Source: G963422275 sp963422275 (GTDB lineage Bacteria > Pseudomonadota > Alphaproteobacteria > Rhodobacterales > Rhodobacteraceae). Taken from it: 64,000 nucleotides of DNA. The stretch lies in NCBI GenBank assembly GCA_963422275.1, contig OY729418.1:3968001-4032000 (forward strand), written 5' to 3'. Made by a program: the position numbers and the translations under genes. Below the pieces are notes generated by a model. That model did not search any database. It saw nothing but the letters and a program-made list of their open reading frames with translations, and was not told the origin of the DNA. Positions 1 through 9,574 of this stretch are shown here, piece after piece (position 1 is the stretch's first letter; each line of letters begins with the position of its first letter).

Positions 1-2
1 CG

Positions 3-680
3 CTGGTGATTACATGCGTTGCATTATTCCTCGCGGTGCCGATTGGATTGATGTCGGCAATTTACCTGAACGAATTCGCTCCACGGAAGGTGCGGGCTGT
101 GACCAAGCCAGTGCTCGAAATTCTGGCAGGTGTCCCGACGGTTGTCTACGGCTTCTTTGCAATTCTCGTCATTGCACCAGCGATAAGGTCAGTCGGCGAG
201 ACTCTTGGAATTTCGGTTGCCCCGAACACCGCGTTGGCGGCAGGCGGTGTTATGGGCGTAATGCTGATCCCATTTATATCTTCGTTTTCTGACGACGCGT
301 TGGCGGCCGTGCCGCAATCCCTGCGCGACGGTGCCCTGGCCCTCGGCGCAACCAGAGCTGAAATGATGCTTGACGTCCTGTTTCCAGCGGCATTGCCAGG
401 CATCGTTGGCGGGATCCTTCTGGCCGTCAGCCGAGCCATCGGAGAAACTATGATTGTCGTAATGGCGGCCGGTCTAATCGCTCGGCTCACCATCAATCCT
501 CTGGACAGCGTGACAACGGTCACAGTCCAGATTGTCACCCTACTCATCGGCGACACGTCTTTTGACAACCCGAAAACACTGGCGGCGTTCGCGTTGGGGA
601 TGATGCTCTTTCTGATGACGCTTGTCATCAACGTCTTCGCGTTGAGCATTGTACGAAAGTATCGTGAAGTTTACGATTGA
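3..680 (+). CDS. pstC: Phosphate ABC transporter permease PstC (3' part)
   Basis: Inner-membrane permease of the high-affinity phosphate importer PstSCAB. Only the last ~225 residues are present; the frame is open at the left edge, so the start lies outside the window. The protein is very hydrophobic with several membrane segments and carries the permease EAA loop (GALALGATRAEMM then a PAALPGIVGG stretch) that docks on the PstB ATPase. The stop codon is followed within a few bases by pstA, so the two are one transcription unit. pstB does not follow pstA here; it lies near the other end of the window. Family assignment is secure. Confidence 0.95.
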   Translation: MVITCVALFLAVPIGLMSAIYLNEFAPRKVRAVTKPVLEILAGVPTVVYGFFAILVIAPAIRSVGETLGISVAPNTALAAGGVMGVMLIPFISSFSDDALAAVPQSLRDGALALGATRAEMMLDVLFPAALPGIVGGILLAVSRAIGETMIVVMAAGLIARLTINPLDSVTTVTVQIVTLLIGDTSFDNPKTLAAFALGMMLFLMTLVINVFALSIVRKYREVYD

Positions 681-685
681 GGCAC

Positions 686-1963
686 ATGATGACCTTAAAA
701 GGCACGTCAACGATTGAAATTGTCAGGAGCGGGATTCAGGCACGGAATCGTCGGCAACTGGTACTTCAGGGACTTGGTCTGATAGCAATTGTTTTTGCAT
801 TTCTGATGCTGTTCATTCTCATCGTCTCATTGGTCTCGTCCGGTTATAAGGCTCTCACTCAGACACACGTGACCATCCAAGTCTATGTGAATCCCGAAGT
901 AATAGTTAAAGAAAATCTACCGCGCGGAAACTTCCGGGGATTGCTGCAGGAGTCGTTGGCGGGGCTGTTCCCCGCCGGTGTGGCTGACCAAAGCGAGCTG
1001 CGTGATATTTCAGGCATTCTTAGCAATGGCGCTCAGTTCATATTGCGTGACAAAATTGTCGAAGATCCATCGCTTATCGGAAAGTCCATTCTGTTGAAGG
1101 TACCAACTTCGGACCCCTACGACCAGCTCAACAAGAAGCTAATCGATCGCGCTACGCCCGAGAAAAATCGCCGCCTTTCCGACCAGCAGGTCGCGAGGTT
1201 TGACATACTGAAAGAGACCGGGGCCATCTCAAGACCGATCAATTCTGCTTTAATATTTAACGCAGATAGCCGCTTCCCTGAACTTGCCGGGCTGAAGGGA
1301 GCTTTGATCGGCTCGTTCTGGGCATTGTTAATCTGCTTTCTGATCTCTTTTCCACTCGGCATCGGCGCTGCAATCTATTTGGAGGAGTTTGCACCCAGGA
1401 ATCACTTTAGCGATTTCATTGAAGTCAACACGAACAATCTTGCGGCTGTTCCGTCTGTTGTCTTCGGTCTCCTTGCCCTTTCTGTCTTCATTGGCTGGTT
1501 TGGTTTGCCTCGGTCAGCACCGCTCGTGGGTGGAATGACGCTCGCTCTGATGACGATGCCGACAATCATCATTGCAACGCGCGCGGCACTTAAGTCGATC
1601 CCGCCCAGCATTCGAGAGGCGGCACTAGGTGTTGGGGCATCAAGGCAACAAGTTGTTTTTGATCATGTCCTGCCCCTAGCGATGCCTGGCATCCTGACCG
1701 GGACAATCATTGGGCTTGCTCAAGCACTTGGGGAAACAGCACCGCTACTTCTCATAGGAATGAATGCGTTCATTACTTCGGCACCGTCAATCCCGCTGGA
1801 TAGCTCGACGGCACTTCCGACGCAAATTTTCATTTGGGCCGACAGTCCTGAACGCGGTTTCGTCAGTCGAACGTCAGCGGCAATTCTTGTACTGCTTGGC
1901 TTTCTTATAACCATGAACGCCATCGCAATATTCCTCAGAAACAAGTTCGAGCGGTCGTGGTGA
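686..1963 (+). CDS. pstA: Phosphate ABC transporter permease PstA
   Basis: Second membrane subunit of the phosphate importer. About 425 residues: a short cytoplasmic N-terminus, one membrane helix around residues 30-55, a periplasmic insert of ~150 residues typical of the long alphaproteobacterial PstA form, then the permease core. The EAA loop is seen as AALGVGASRQQVV followed by LPLAMPGILTG. The frame opens with TTG at 677, but ATG at 686 or 689 sits just behind the pstC stop with GAGG before it and is the better start. Downstream comes rplU rather than pstB, so the pst operon is truncated here. Confidence 0.93.
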   Translation: MMTLKGTSTIEIVRSGIQARNRRQLVLQGLGLIAIVFAFLMLFILIVSLVSSGYKALTQTHVTIQVYVNPEVIVKENLPRGNFRGLLQESLAGLFPAGVADQSELRDISGILSNGAQFILRDKIVEDPSLIGKSILLKVPTSDPYDQLNKKLIDRATPEKNRRLSDQQVARFDILKETGAISRPINSALIFNADSRFPELAGLKGALIGSFWALLICFLISFPLGIGAAIYLEEFAPRNHFSDFIEVNTNNLAAVPSVVFGLLALSVFIGWFGLPRSAPLVGGMTLALMTMPTIIIATRAALKSIPPSIREAALGVGASRQQVVFDHVLPLAMPGILTGTIIGLAQALGETAPLLLIGMNAFITSAPSIPLDSSTALPTQIFIWADSPERGFVSRTSAAILVLLGFLITMNAIAIFLRNKFERSW

Positions 1964-2172
1964 ACGTTTGACTCTCTTCGTCCACGGGAACTTTAACCAT
2001 CGACCGAATTACCGGCGGTCGACGATTTTTCGACGGACAAGCCGAAATCAGAGATTCCCTATTGACAACGACAGCCCGATTGTTGAATTACACATCGCGA
2101 ATGTTCCGAGCCTATGGATTTTCTTAAAGGCAGCAGATAGCTGCACTAAGCCCGTCGGGACAGAATCAATTT

Positions 2173-2694
2173 ATGGCGGCTTTGATGGCAAACGAGAGCA
2201 CAAACGAAATCGCGCAAGATAACACCGAAGACATTCCGATGTCCGACACGAGTGCCTCTGCCAAAGGCAAGGAGAACGCTAATCAGAACACACCCGAATC
2301 AACGTTCGATGGCGGAGACCAGACCGCGGTCGCTGGCGTGGATGCTGATGTGTCAGACTTTAGTGCTGTGTTCCAAATTGGGTCCGAGCAATTCAAGATG
2401 CGGCTCCTTGACGAAGAGGCCGTCGAAATTGTCCAGAGCCTATCGGAAACCAACTTGAGAGTGACTGAGGTAATGCTTGCAACCAATGGAGAGAAAACGG
2501 AAATTGGAACTCCGCACATTGCAAACGCACATGTAGATATTGAATTCATAGACAGCGTTCGTTCGTGCAAAACCATTAGCTTCAAGCGGCGACGGCGCAA
2601 GCATTCGTCACGCACAGTCAAAGGGCACGTACAAAACAAGATGTTGTTCAGAGTGGTGGGAATTTCAGTGCCAGGATTTACACCTGCACTCTAA
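2173..2694 (+). CDS. rplU: Ribosomal protein L21 with N-terminal extension
   Basis: Large-subunit protein L21. The recognisable fold begins near residue 63 (SAVFQIGSEQFKMRL) and runs to RVVGIS near the C-terminus, with the basic FKRRRRKHSSRTVKGH segment that contacts 23S rRNA. The next genes are rpmA and obgE, the classic order, which fixes the identity. The frame is open for ~60 further residues upstream, rich in Asp, Glu, Asn and Thr. Either this is a real acidic extension (ATG at 2173, 2185 or 2239) or translation begins at GTG 2350, directly before the conserved core. No strong ribosome binding site decides it. The long C-terminal tail common in Rhodobacterales L21 is missing. Confidence 0.85.
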   Translation: MAALMANESTNEIAQDNTEDIPMSDTSASAKGKENANQNTPESTFDGGDQTAVAGVDADVSDFSAVFQIGSEQFKMRLLDEEAVEIVQSLSETNLRVTEVMLATNGEKTEIGTPHIANAHVDIEFIDSVRSCKTISFKRRRRKHSSRTVKGHVQNKMLFRVVGISVPGFTPAL

Positions 2695-2838
2695 CCGAGG
2701 GAGATGGAGAACCGAACGAGCGGGTCTAGACACCGCGACATATCAAAAGTCCGCCCTGTTCCAGATCGGGGCATGTGCGGGAAACATTTCAGTGTCGGCG
2801 GAGTCGACTAAGTTGAAGACAAATAGTCGGAGATCATT

Positions 2839-3105
2839 ATGGCACATAAAAAAGCTGGGGGTTCATCGCGCAATGGACGGGATTCGGCTGGACGCAAGCT
2901 AGGAGTAAAAAAATTCGGCGGAGAGGTTGTTTTTCCCGGGAACATCTTAGTGCGTCAGCGCGGAAACCGTTTCTGGCCCGGGAAGGGGACCGGCATTGGA
3001 CGAGATCACACTATTTTTGCCACCGTTGCAGGCAATGTGAAATTTAACAAGGGTTTCAAAGGACGGAACTTCATTTCCGTGTCGCCTTCAGGAGAGGGTG
3101 AGTAG
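2839..3105 (+). CDS. rpmA: Ribosomal protein L27
   Basis: Large-subunit protein L27, whose N-terminus reaches the peptidyl transferase centre. 88 residues, full length, starting MAHKKAGGSSRNGRDS and containing the KKFGGE and ARQRG-like (VRQRGNRFWPG) segments. A CGGAG ribosome binding site stands 7-8 bases before the ATG. It lies 144 bp after rplU and ahead of obgE, the usual cotranscribed trio. No processing extension of the Firmicutes type is present. Confidence 0.98.
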   Translation: MAHKKAGGSSRNGRDSAGRKLGVKKFGGEVVFPGNILVRQRGNRFWPGKGTGIGRDHTIFATVAGNVKFNKGFKGRNFISVSPSGEGE

Positions 3106-3247
3106 GGAAACTCGCTGGCATTGTTCGGCAACCGCTGTTGGCAAAGAGTTTGCGTAGCGAACCGCAACGATGCGGTTGGCACTGATTCGGCAATAGCAAT
3201 CCCGCTATAGATTGCCGGGCGACCTTTTGCGACAACTGACAGCGGCA

Positions 3248-4285
3248 ATGAAATTCCATGATCTAGCCAAAATCACCATCCGTTCCGGTTCAGGCGGAAA
3301 CGGAGCCGTCAGCTTTCGTCGGGAAAAGCATGTTGAGTTCGGTGGGCCGGACGGAGGAAATGGAGGGAGGGGTGGCAATGTTTGGATAGAGGCGGCTGAC
3401 AATCTAAATACTCTAATCGACTACAAGTTCCGCAAGTTTGCCTCGGCGCAGGATGGAGATGCCGGAATGGGTCGAGAACGAACCGGCAAGAAGGGAGACG
3501 ACATTGTCTTAGTAGTTCCCACCGGGACGGTAGTTATGGACGAAGATTGCCAGAGTGCGCTCGTGGACCTTTCGATTTCAGGCCAGCGGGAACTTCTCTT
3601 GCCGGGAGGAAAGGGTGGGTTCGGGAATCGCCATTTCATCTCAGCCACAAGTCAAGCGCCGCGTCACGCGAATTCGGGCCGACCGGGTGTTGAGCGCACG
3701 GTGTGGTTGCGCCTCAAGTTGGTTGCCGACGCTGGCTTGGTTGGCCTTCCCAATGCTGGAAAATCTACGTTCCTAGCGTCATGCACCAATGCACGCCCCA
3801 AGGTTGCTGACTATCCCTTTACCACGCTGCATCCTAATTTGGGCGTGGTGTCAGTCGAAGACACCACGTTCGTCTTGGCGGATATCCCTGGCCTTGTCAG
3901 CGGAGCTCACGAAGGACGCGGCATTGGCGACAGGTTCCTTGGACACGTCGAACGCTGCGCTGCGCTCGTGCATCTTGTCGATTCAACCTCTGATGATGTT
4001 GTGTCGGATTACCAGGCAATTGCCGCTGAGATCAAAGCCTATGGAAATGACCTTGTACACAAGCCGCGCGTAATTGCCCTCAGCAAGATAGATGCGCTAA
4101 CAGACTCCGAAAAGCTGGCAAAACGGCATCAACTTGAAGAGGTATGCGGACACGCTGTGGAACTAGTGTCTGCAGTAAGTCGCGAGGGGTTACTTCGATG
4201 CCTTGGGCAGATCGCCATGTGCATCGAAGACGTCAGCAATGAGCTTTCGGTTGTAAATGGGAAGCATAACTCATGGAAACCGTGA
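3248..4285 (+). CDS. obgE: GTPase ObgE/CgtA
   Basis: Ribosome-associated GTPase used in 50S assembly and stress control. From ATG 3248 (MKFHDLAKITIRSG) the protein is 345 residues. The glycine-rich Obg domain comes first (GGNGAVSFRREK, then GGPDGGNGGRGG), followed by the G domain: P-loop GLPNAGKST, switch region TTLHPNLG, DIPGL and LSKID. The frame is open 12 codons further upstream, but the conserved Obg N-terminus starts at 3248. The gene overlaps proB by 13 bases, so translation is probably coupled. Confidence 0.97.
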   Translation: MKFHDLAKITIRSGSGGNGAVSFRREKHVEFGGPDGGNGGRGGNVWIEAADNLNTLIDYKFRKFASAQDGDAGMGRERTGKKGDDIVLVVPTGTVVMDEDCQSALVDLSISGQRELLLPGGKGGFGNRHFISATSQAPRHANSGRPGVERTVWLRLKLVADAGLVGLPNAGKSTFLASCTNARPKVADYPFTTLHPNLGVVSVEDTTFVLADIPGLVSGAHEGRGIGDRFLGHVERCAALVHLVDSTSDDVVSDYQAIAAEIKAYGNDLVHKPRVIALSKIDALTDSEKLAKRHQLEEVCGHAVELVSAVSREGLLRCLGQIAMCIEDVSNELSVVNGKHNSWKP

Positions 4286-5388
4286 AGCTTTTGAACACGG
4301 CCAAGCGGGTCGTGATCAAGATCGGCTCGGCAACACTTGTGGACAGCGACAGCGGAAGATTGAACACGAACTGGCTGCGCGGACTTGCTGTGGACATCTC
4401 AAACATCAAGAAATCAGATGCTGACGTTCTCATTGTATCTTCGGGGGCAATCGCGCTTGGCAGAGGACTTCTCGGACTGCCCAAACACACGCTTTCTCTT
4501 GAACAAAGCCAAGCGGCGGCGGCCGTTGGCCAAATTTGTCTGGCGCAAGCTTTCTCAGAAGCTCTCGTTCCCCACGCCTTGACGGCCGCACAAATACTGC
4601 TCACGCTAGAGGACAGCGAGAACCGCAAAAGGTACCTCAATGGGCGATCCACATTCGCAACGCTCCTCGCGCAAGGAGCGGTTCCTATCGTGAACGAGAA
4701 CGACACGGTCGCGACGAATGAGATCCGATTCGGAGACAATGACCGCCTTGCTGCACAGGTTGCAGTGATGACCGGGGCCGATTTGCTGATCCTGCTTTCT
4801 GACGTCGACGGCTACTACGACAAAAACCCGATGATTCATGATGATGCGCAACACTTTGAGTTCATTAAAGAAATCACGCCAGAGATTGAGGCGATGGCAG
4901 GTGCGGCCGACAACTACACGTCAAAGGGAGGGATGAGGACAAAAATCCTTGCCGCAAAGACAGCAACGAGTGCTGGCTGCACAATGATAATTGCAAAGGG
5001 CACAGACGACCGTCCAATTTCAATGCTGAGGAGTGGAGCGAGATGCACTGTTTTCGCCGCAGAGCGCGACCCTCAAACTGCACGAAAACACTGGATCTCC
5101 TCAATGAAGCCTCGAGGATCAGTTCGCGTTGACAATGGAGCGAGGGCGGCAATGCAAACCGGAAAGTCTTTGCTACCCGCAGGTGTACATTCCGTGACTG
5201 GCGAATTCGGGAGGGGGGACCCTGTCGAGATTGTTGGACCAAATGGCGAATCCTTGGGTAAGGGACTGATTCGCTACACAAAACCCGAAGCCTTGAAAAT
5301 TCTCGGTCACAAGTCTCACGAGATTCTTTCAATCCTTGGTTATCCAGCGAGGGCAGCGATGATCCACAGAGACGACATGGCATCGTAG
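4273..5388 (+). CDS. proB: Glutamate 5-kinase
   Basis: First enzyme of proline synthesis: phosphorylates glutamate with ATP to gamma-glutamyl phosphate. 371 residues: amino-acid kinase domain (VIKIGSATL near the N-terminus, VSSGAIALG, then NENDTVATNEIRFGDND) and a C-terminal PUA domain (about residues 280-360), the long form of the enzyme. Its start overlaps the end of obgE. proA, the next pathway step, follows in the same direction but only after ~630 bp of unexplained sequence. Confidence 0.97.
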   Translation: METVKLLNTAKRVVIKIGSATLVDSDSGRLNTNWLRGLAVDISNIKKSDADVLIVSSGAIALGRGLLGLPKHTLSLEQSQAAAAVGQICLAQAFSEALVPHALTAAQILLTLEDSENRKRYLNGRSTFATLLAQGAVPIVNENDTVATNEIRFGDNDRLAAQVAVMTGADLLILLSDVDGYYDKNPMIHDDAQHFEFIKEITPEIEAMAGAADNYTSKGGMRTKILAAKTATSAGCTMIIAKGTDDRPISMLRSGARCTVFAAERDPQTARKHWISSMKPRGSVRVDNGARAAMQTGKSLLPAGVHSVTGEFGRGDPVEIVGPNGESLGKGLIRYTKPEALKILGHKSHEILSILGYPARAAMIHRDDMAS

Positions 5389-6021
5389 CAGTGCGCGGCA
5401 CAGGCATCTATAATTCACTGTTTGACTTCAGGCCTCTGCAAGTTGTAAATTCATTTAGCTATTCGCTCAGCACAATTTCCCAGCCAAACATTTGCAAGCG
5501 AGAATCGCTTGATCATTCCGTCTAGTTTGCTCCCAAGAACCAAGCCGCCGAATTGATCACAGGTTCTGAACTGAGTGTAGAAACATGGGGCCGTTGCGAA
5601 AGCGGCATTTCGCTCGCATCGCACTTCCGGAACTGATTGCGTGTCTGGTGGTTGCCGATGGGCTGCGGAAACTTCCGGAGCAGTCTTGCTTGGCATTCCG
5701 CGGGCGCGGCTTCAGTCTCAATGTCCCGCCTCTGACAGGTTCGAGACAGTTCAGGTCCTAAGGCCTTGGCCAGACCGACTCGGTTGCCCGCCTTGAGCAG
5801 GGTCGGTGCCATCGACTTGCAGATCAGTTTCGTCTCCACGGACCAGTGCCTCATGAACCACGACCGCACTGTGCAAGAAGGCAGCGAGCGTGTCCCCCAA
5901 ACGCGTGGCATCGGTTAGGCTTCTCAATGGAAGAGCAAACTTCAATTGCGGACTAGAAAACTTTCCTGTCGCAATTGTAGGCTTGAATTCTGGAACGAAC
6001 AGGAAAATTTTGATAGATTGA
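5389..6021. other. Unexplained insert between proB and proA
   Basis: About 630 bp with no convincing gene. Open frames on the minus strand are short and mutually out of phase. One minus-strand stretch starting near 5945 (LPLRSLTDATRLGDTLAAFL) has protein-like composition, then degenerates. proB and proA are normally adjacent in related bacteria, so this is probably inserted DNA that has decayed beyond recognition. I see no terminal repeats. Confidence 0.4.
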
Positions 6022-7326
6022 ATGGCTCGCTACATCGCCTCGTCCCAGATTGATCGAAAGGAAAACCCCGTGGAATCTATTGTGGACACAATGCGCCAGA
6101 TTGGAGAGAATGCGGTTAGGGGAGCTGCTGAGTTGCGTTCTACGCCGATCGAGACTCGGCGCAAGGCGCTGACTTGCACGGCGGTGAAAATATCGAGAGC
6201 GCACGCCCGAATACTCAAGGCGAACGCAACGGATGTAAACCGAGCACGGGAAAATGGGCTTTCAGCGGCAAAATTAGATCGGCTGCATCTGACTAGCGAG
6301 CGCATCACCGCAATCGAGGACACATTGTACAGCGTCGCTTCCCGGCAAGACCCTATCGGCGAGGTTGTCGAAGAATGGAAGCGTCCGTCCGGTTTGAGGA
6401 TTAAGAAGGTACGGACGCCACTAGGTGTCATCGGTGTGATATTTGAATCGCGGCCGAATGTATTTGTGGATGCGGCTGCTCTTTGCCTCATTTCCGGCAA
6501 TGCCGTGATCTTGAGAGGGGGGTCGGACAGCTTCTGCTCGACCGAGGAATTGAATGCGTGCATTGCATCAGGGCTAAGAAGTGCGGGGCTTCCGGCTTCT
6601 TGCGTGCAGAAGGTTCCCTCGAACGAGCGCGCAGCCGTCGGAGAGATGCTTCGGATGACTGATTGCATAGACGTAATCGTTCCGCGGGGCGGAAAAAGCC
6701 TTGTGCAACGGGTTCAATCCGATGCTCGCGTTCCAGTCTTTGCACATCTTGAAGGTATTTGCCATGTGTACGTAGACCGTGATGCCGACATCGATAAGGC
6801 ACGAAGAGTTGTCTTAAATTCGAAGACCCGTCGTCCAGGCATCTGCGGAGCAGTGGAGTGCATTCTGGTAGACAGCGCGTTCTGGAAATCTGACGGTGCA
6901 CCGTTTCTTGACGACCTTCTGAAAGCAGGGGTGGAAGTGAGGGTTAGCAGTGATCTATCTTCTGTCGTCGGAACTGTACCTGCATCCAGCGAAGACTTCG
7001 GAAAGGAATTTCTGGACATGGTTGTGGCCGCAAAAACCGTGAACGGAGTTGACAGTGCAGTTGAACACATTCGCAGGTTTGGGTCGGGACACACCGACGC
7101 AATCATAACCGAGAACAACGATACGGCTGATCGGTTCTATGCAGGATTGGACTCCGCAATCCTGATGCGAAATGCGTCGACCCAGTTCGCCGATGGAGGA
7201 GAGTTCGGATTCGGTGCAGAAATTGGAATTGCGACCGGAAAGGTCCACGCACGAGGCCCGATTGGTGCCGAACATCTAACAAGCTTCAGGTATATTGTAG
7301 AAGGTGAGGGAACAGTCCGTTCTTGA
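6022..7326 (+). CDS. proA: Gamma-glutamyl phosphate reductase
   Basis: Second proline-pathway enzyme: NADPH-dependent reduction of gamma-glutamyl phosphate to glutamate semialdehyde. 434 residues, aldehyde-dehydrogenase fold. The catalytic cysteine lies in RRPGICGAVE; upstream GVIGVIFESRPNV and VIVPRGGKSLV are family signatures, and the C-terminal half has FADGGEFGFGAEIGI. The first ATG at 6022 has a weak ribosome binding site; later starts (MRQIGENA at codon 24) are possible. An IS1595-type relic begins 41 bp after the stop. Confidence 0.96.
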   Translation: MARYIASSQIDRKENPVESIVDTMRQIGENAVRGAAELRSTPIETRRKALTCTAVKISRAHARILKANATDVNRARENGLSAAKLDRLHLTSERITAIEDTLYSVASRQDPIGEVVEEWKRPSGLRIKKVRTPLGVIGVIFESRPNVFVDAAALCLISGNAVILRGGSDSFCSTEELNACIASGLRSAGLPASCVQKVPSNERAAVGEMLRMTDCIDVIVPRGGKSLVQRVQSDARVPVFAHLEGICHVYVDRDADIDKARRVVLNSKTRRPGICGAVECILVDSAFWKSDGAPFLDDLLKAGVEVRVSSDLSSVVGTVPASSEDFGKEFLDMVVAAKTVNGVDSAVEHIRRFGSGHTDAIITENNDTADRFYAGLDSAILMRNASTQFADGGEFGFGAEIGIATGKVHARGPIGAEHLTSFRYIVEGEGTVRS

Positions 7327-7367
7327 ACTTCCCCATTTCAACTGCCTGATGCAGGTGAATTAATTTA

Positions 7368-8118
7368 GGCTCAATTCGTGAATCGTAGGCATAGTGATAG
7401 GATCTTTGCGGATTCGCCTTGGAGATCAGAGAGATGGATCACGAGCGGTTTCGGGACTGGTTCTCGCGTGTCGATGAGTTGACGGCGGCGCAGCGCAAGG
7501 AGGTGGCGGCGGTGCGCCAGGCGCCGGATCGGCTTGCCGGGATCGTCGAGGCTGACGAGACCTTTCTTCTGGAGAGCCGCAAGGGCGCGCGGTCTTCGCC
7601 GGTTCCGGTGCAAGGACTGCGGGAAGACCTTCGGTGCGCTCACGGGCACGGCGCATCGCTGGCGCGGCGGCAAAGCCAAGAAGCGCGGCCTCTCGCGCGA
7701 GCAGGTGCCGATTCTGGTCGCCGCCGACCGTGGCGGCGAGACCCTCAGCCACACCCTGCCTGCGCTGAACGCAGACAACGTGAAGGAGGTGCTGGAGCCG
7801 GTCCTCGCCCCGGATGCGCTGCTCGTCTCCGACGCCAACCGCTGCTATCCGCCCGTCGCGGCGGCGCTCGGCATCCCTCACGAGAGCATCACCGCTTCTG
7901 CTGGCGAGCGGGTCCGGGGCGCTCTGCACATCCGGACGGTCAACAGCCGCCACAGCCAGATCAAGGACTTTCTGCGCAGGCGGCGCGGCATCGCCACCAA
8001 ATGCCTGGACAGCTATCTGAGGTGGTTCCATCTCATCGAACTCGGCGATCGGCCATCGCCCAGAGCCTGCCTCGAGGCGGCGGTCGCCAGACCGCGCCTA
8101 CGTTTTGCGAATTGAGCC
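7368..8118 (+). mobile_element. IS1595-like element, permuted and inactive (copy 1)
   Basis: 751-bp relic bounded by inverted repeats (GGCTCAATTCGTGAATCGTAGG at the left; right end reads GGCTCAATTCGCAAAACGTAGG on the other strand) and a perfect 8-bp target duplication TTAATTTA at 7360-7367 and 8119-8126. Three short transposase pieces are out of order: N-terminal ERFRDWFSRVDELTAAQR, then GIVEADETF (first catalytic Asp region), then the zinc-ribbon CKDCGKTFGALTG, which should precede it. After that the frame runs through DANRCYPP and the RHSQIKDFLRR...LRWFHLIEL C-terminus. Frameshifts and the missing internal segment make it non-functional. Confidence 0.85.
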
Positions 8119-8276
8119 TTAATTTAAGAGATTCCATCGAATAGTCACATGTGGTCAGCGCCGGTTATGCAGGGCACACATATGGTCGGCGTCTCGTCAC
8201 AATCGCCAATCAGAATTTTGCTGCCAATGAATTCGCTCATTTGCTGTCTTGTGGTTGAAAACAAAATTAGTTCAAT

Positions 8277-8815
8277 TTCTTATGTACATGGTTCCGGCGA
8301 CACAAGGCATTGTGTTTGGGATGTCGGATGATGGAATGTTCGTACGACATTCTTGATGTGCAACCGTTCCATAATCAAAATCCCCGCCAGCCTCATCGCC
8401 TTCCAGTGCCGGTTCCACGACGACGACGCCTGCGGCCACAACCGCGGATGGCAGCTGAAGACCAAGCCGCACAGCTTCGAGTGCGTCCGTTGCCATCGTC
8501 AAGCCTCGGTCGCCGCCGGCACCGAACCAAGCTGTCGCTCGCGGTCTGGTTCCCGGTCGCCTGCGGCTGGCCACGGTCCCGTCCTGCAGCGCCAAGGATC
8601 TCGGCAGCTTCGCTGTGCGCAACACCGCCGCGACCGCGATCGTCAAGACAGACGGCTGGAGCGGCTGCAGACCTGTCTCGACGAGTTCGTCTTTCGTTTC
8701 AATCGGCGCCGAAACCGCCACGCTGCATTCCTGTCGCTGTTCCTGCAGGTTCTGCGCGCCAAACCTTACCCCTGCCACATCTTGATCAAACCGGAACCAA
8801 GTGCATAAGCAGTTC
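8277..8815 (+). mobile_element. IS1595-like element, second family (copy A), truncated
   Basis: 539-bp relic. The left end (TTCTTATGTACATGGTTCCGG) and right end (GAACTGCTTATGCACTTGG on the minus strand) are imperfect inverted repeats; near-matching target duplications AGTTCAAT (8269) and AGTTCATT (8816) flank it. Transposase pieces: PASLIAFQCRFHDDDACGHNRGWQLKTK (N-terminal region with zinc ribbon) and the C-terminal CLDEFVFRFNRRRNRHAAF. The catalytic core between them is deleted. Confidence 0.75.
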
Positions 8816-8879
8816 AGTTCATTTCCAAGGACTAAACCACCGCCTACATGCATTCATGATTCTATGCTCAAGCCGCCTA

Positions 8880-9480
8880 AAGGACCCTTGCGAAAGGTGG
8901 CTTGCGCCTAGTTTTGCTTTTGAGTGTTTCCGGAGCATGGTGCCCGAGGATTGTGGTTTTAAGTCCCGACGCGTCGCTCCTGACAGGCAGGGGGCCGAGC
9001 GACCCAGAGCATAATCCCCGCCTTGGTCAGCAATTCCGGTTGGCGGCATTTGACAGCCTCTTGTCGACAAGCGCCCTTGATCCTCGCAGCTAGCCAGCGG
9101 AACCGGTAGGTCATCATGCGGTTGGGTAGCGCTCAAGCATCGGCATGCCGCAGAACAACATGAAGTCACGGAAAGACGCACCTTCATTGCATGTTCAAGT
9201 GCCCGGTACGACAGCGAGTGCCACTGACCATGCAAGTGCCTTGAGCCTTCGGATCAACATCACAGCTGGCATGTCTCGGACGCAGGCGCACTGAAGCGAG
9301 AACCCCGGCTAGCCGCTCCACTCCATTAGGACGTCCAGCTTTCGAAGCTTGTGCTCCTGGGCCACGCACCGACCAACGCCGTCATGAGGAAATCCATCGG
9401 GATCTCCCTCAAATGGACATCGAAACAAGTGCTTGCAATCTCCAGTACAGCAGGTCCCAGAGCTGGGAATATTTTGCAAC
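8880..9480 (-). mobile_element. Degenerate IS5-type remnant (family C)
   Basis: Minus-strand pieces recall the N-terminal part of IS5-family transposases: HGQWHSLSYRALEHAMKVRL, and in another frame FCGMPMLERYPTA followed by an RFRWLAARIKGALVDKRL-like segment. The upper end near 9385-9455 (ATGGATTTCCTCATGAC on the minus strand, preceded by GCAAGCACTTGTTTCGATG) recurs at 23947-24005 and 30285-30335, which shows that it is one family. No open frame survives. The rest of 8816-9570 shows nothing else. Confidence 0.5.
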
Positions 9481-9574
9481 AGTTCTAGTTTTCTGATTGG
9501 TCCAGCTTTGCATGCCGCATTGGCTCAAGACCAAATACGTCAAGTAAATAATCCCATAAATTTATTGGAATTAG

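Noticed and set aside
1968..2222. 84-residue frame after pstA
   Set aside because: No ribosome binding site, no motif, overlaps the L21 frame; treated as spacer.
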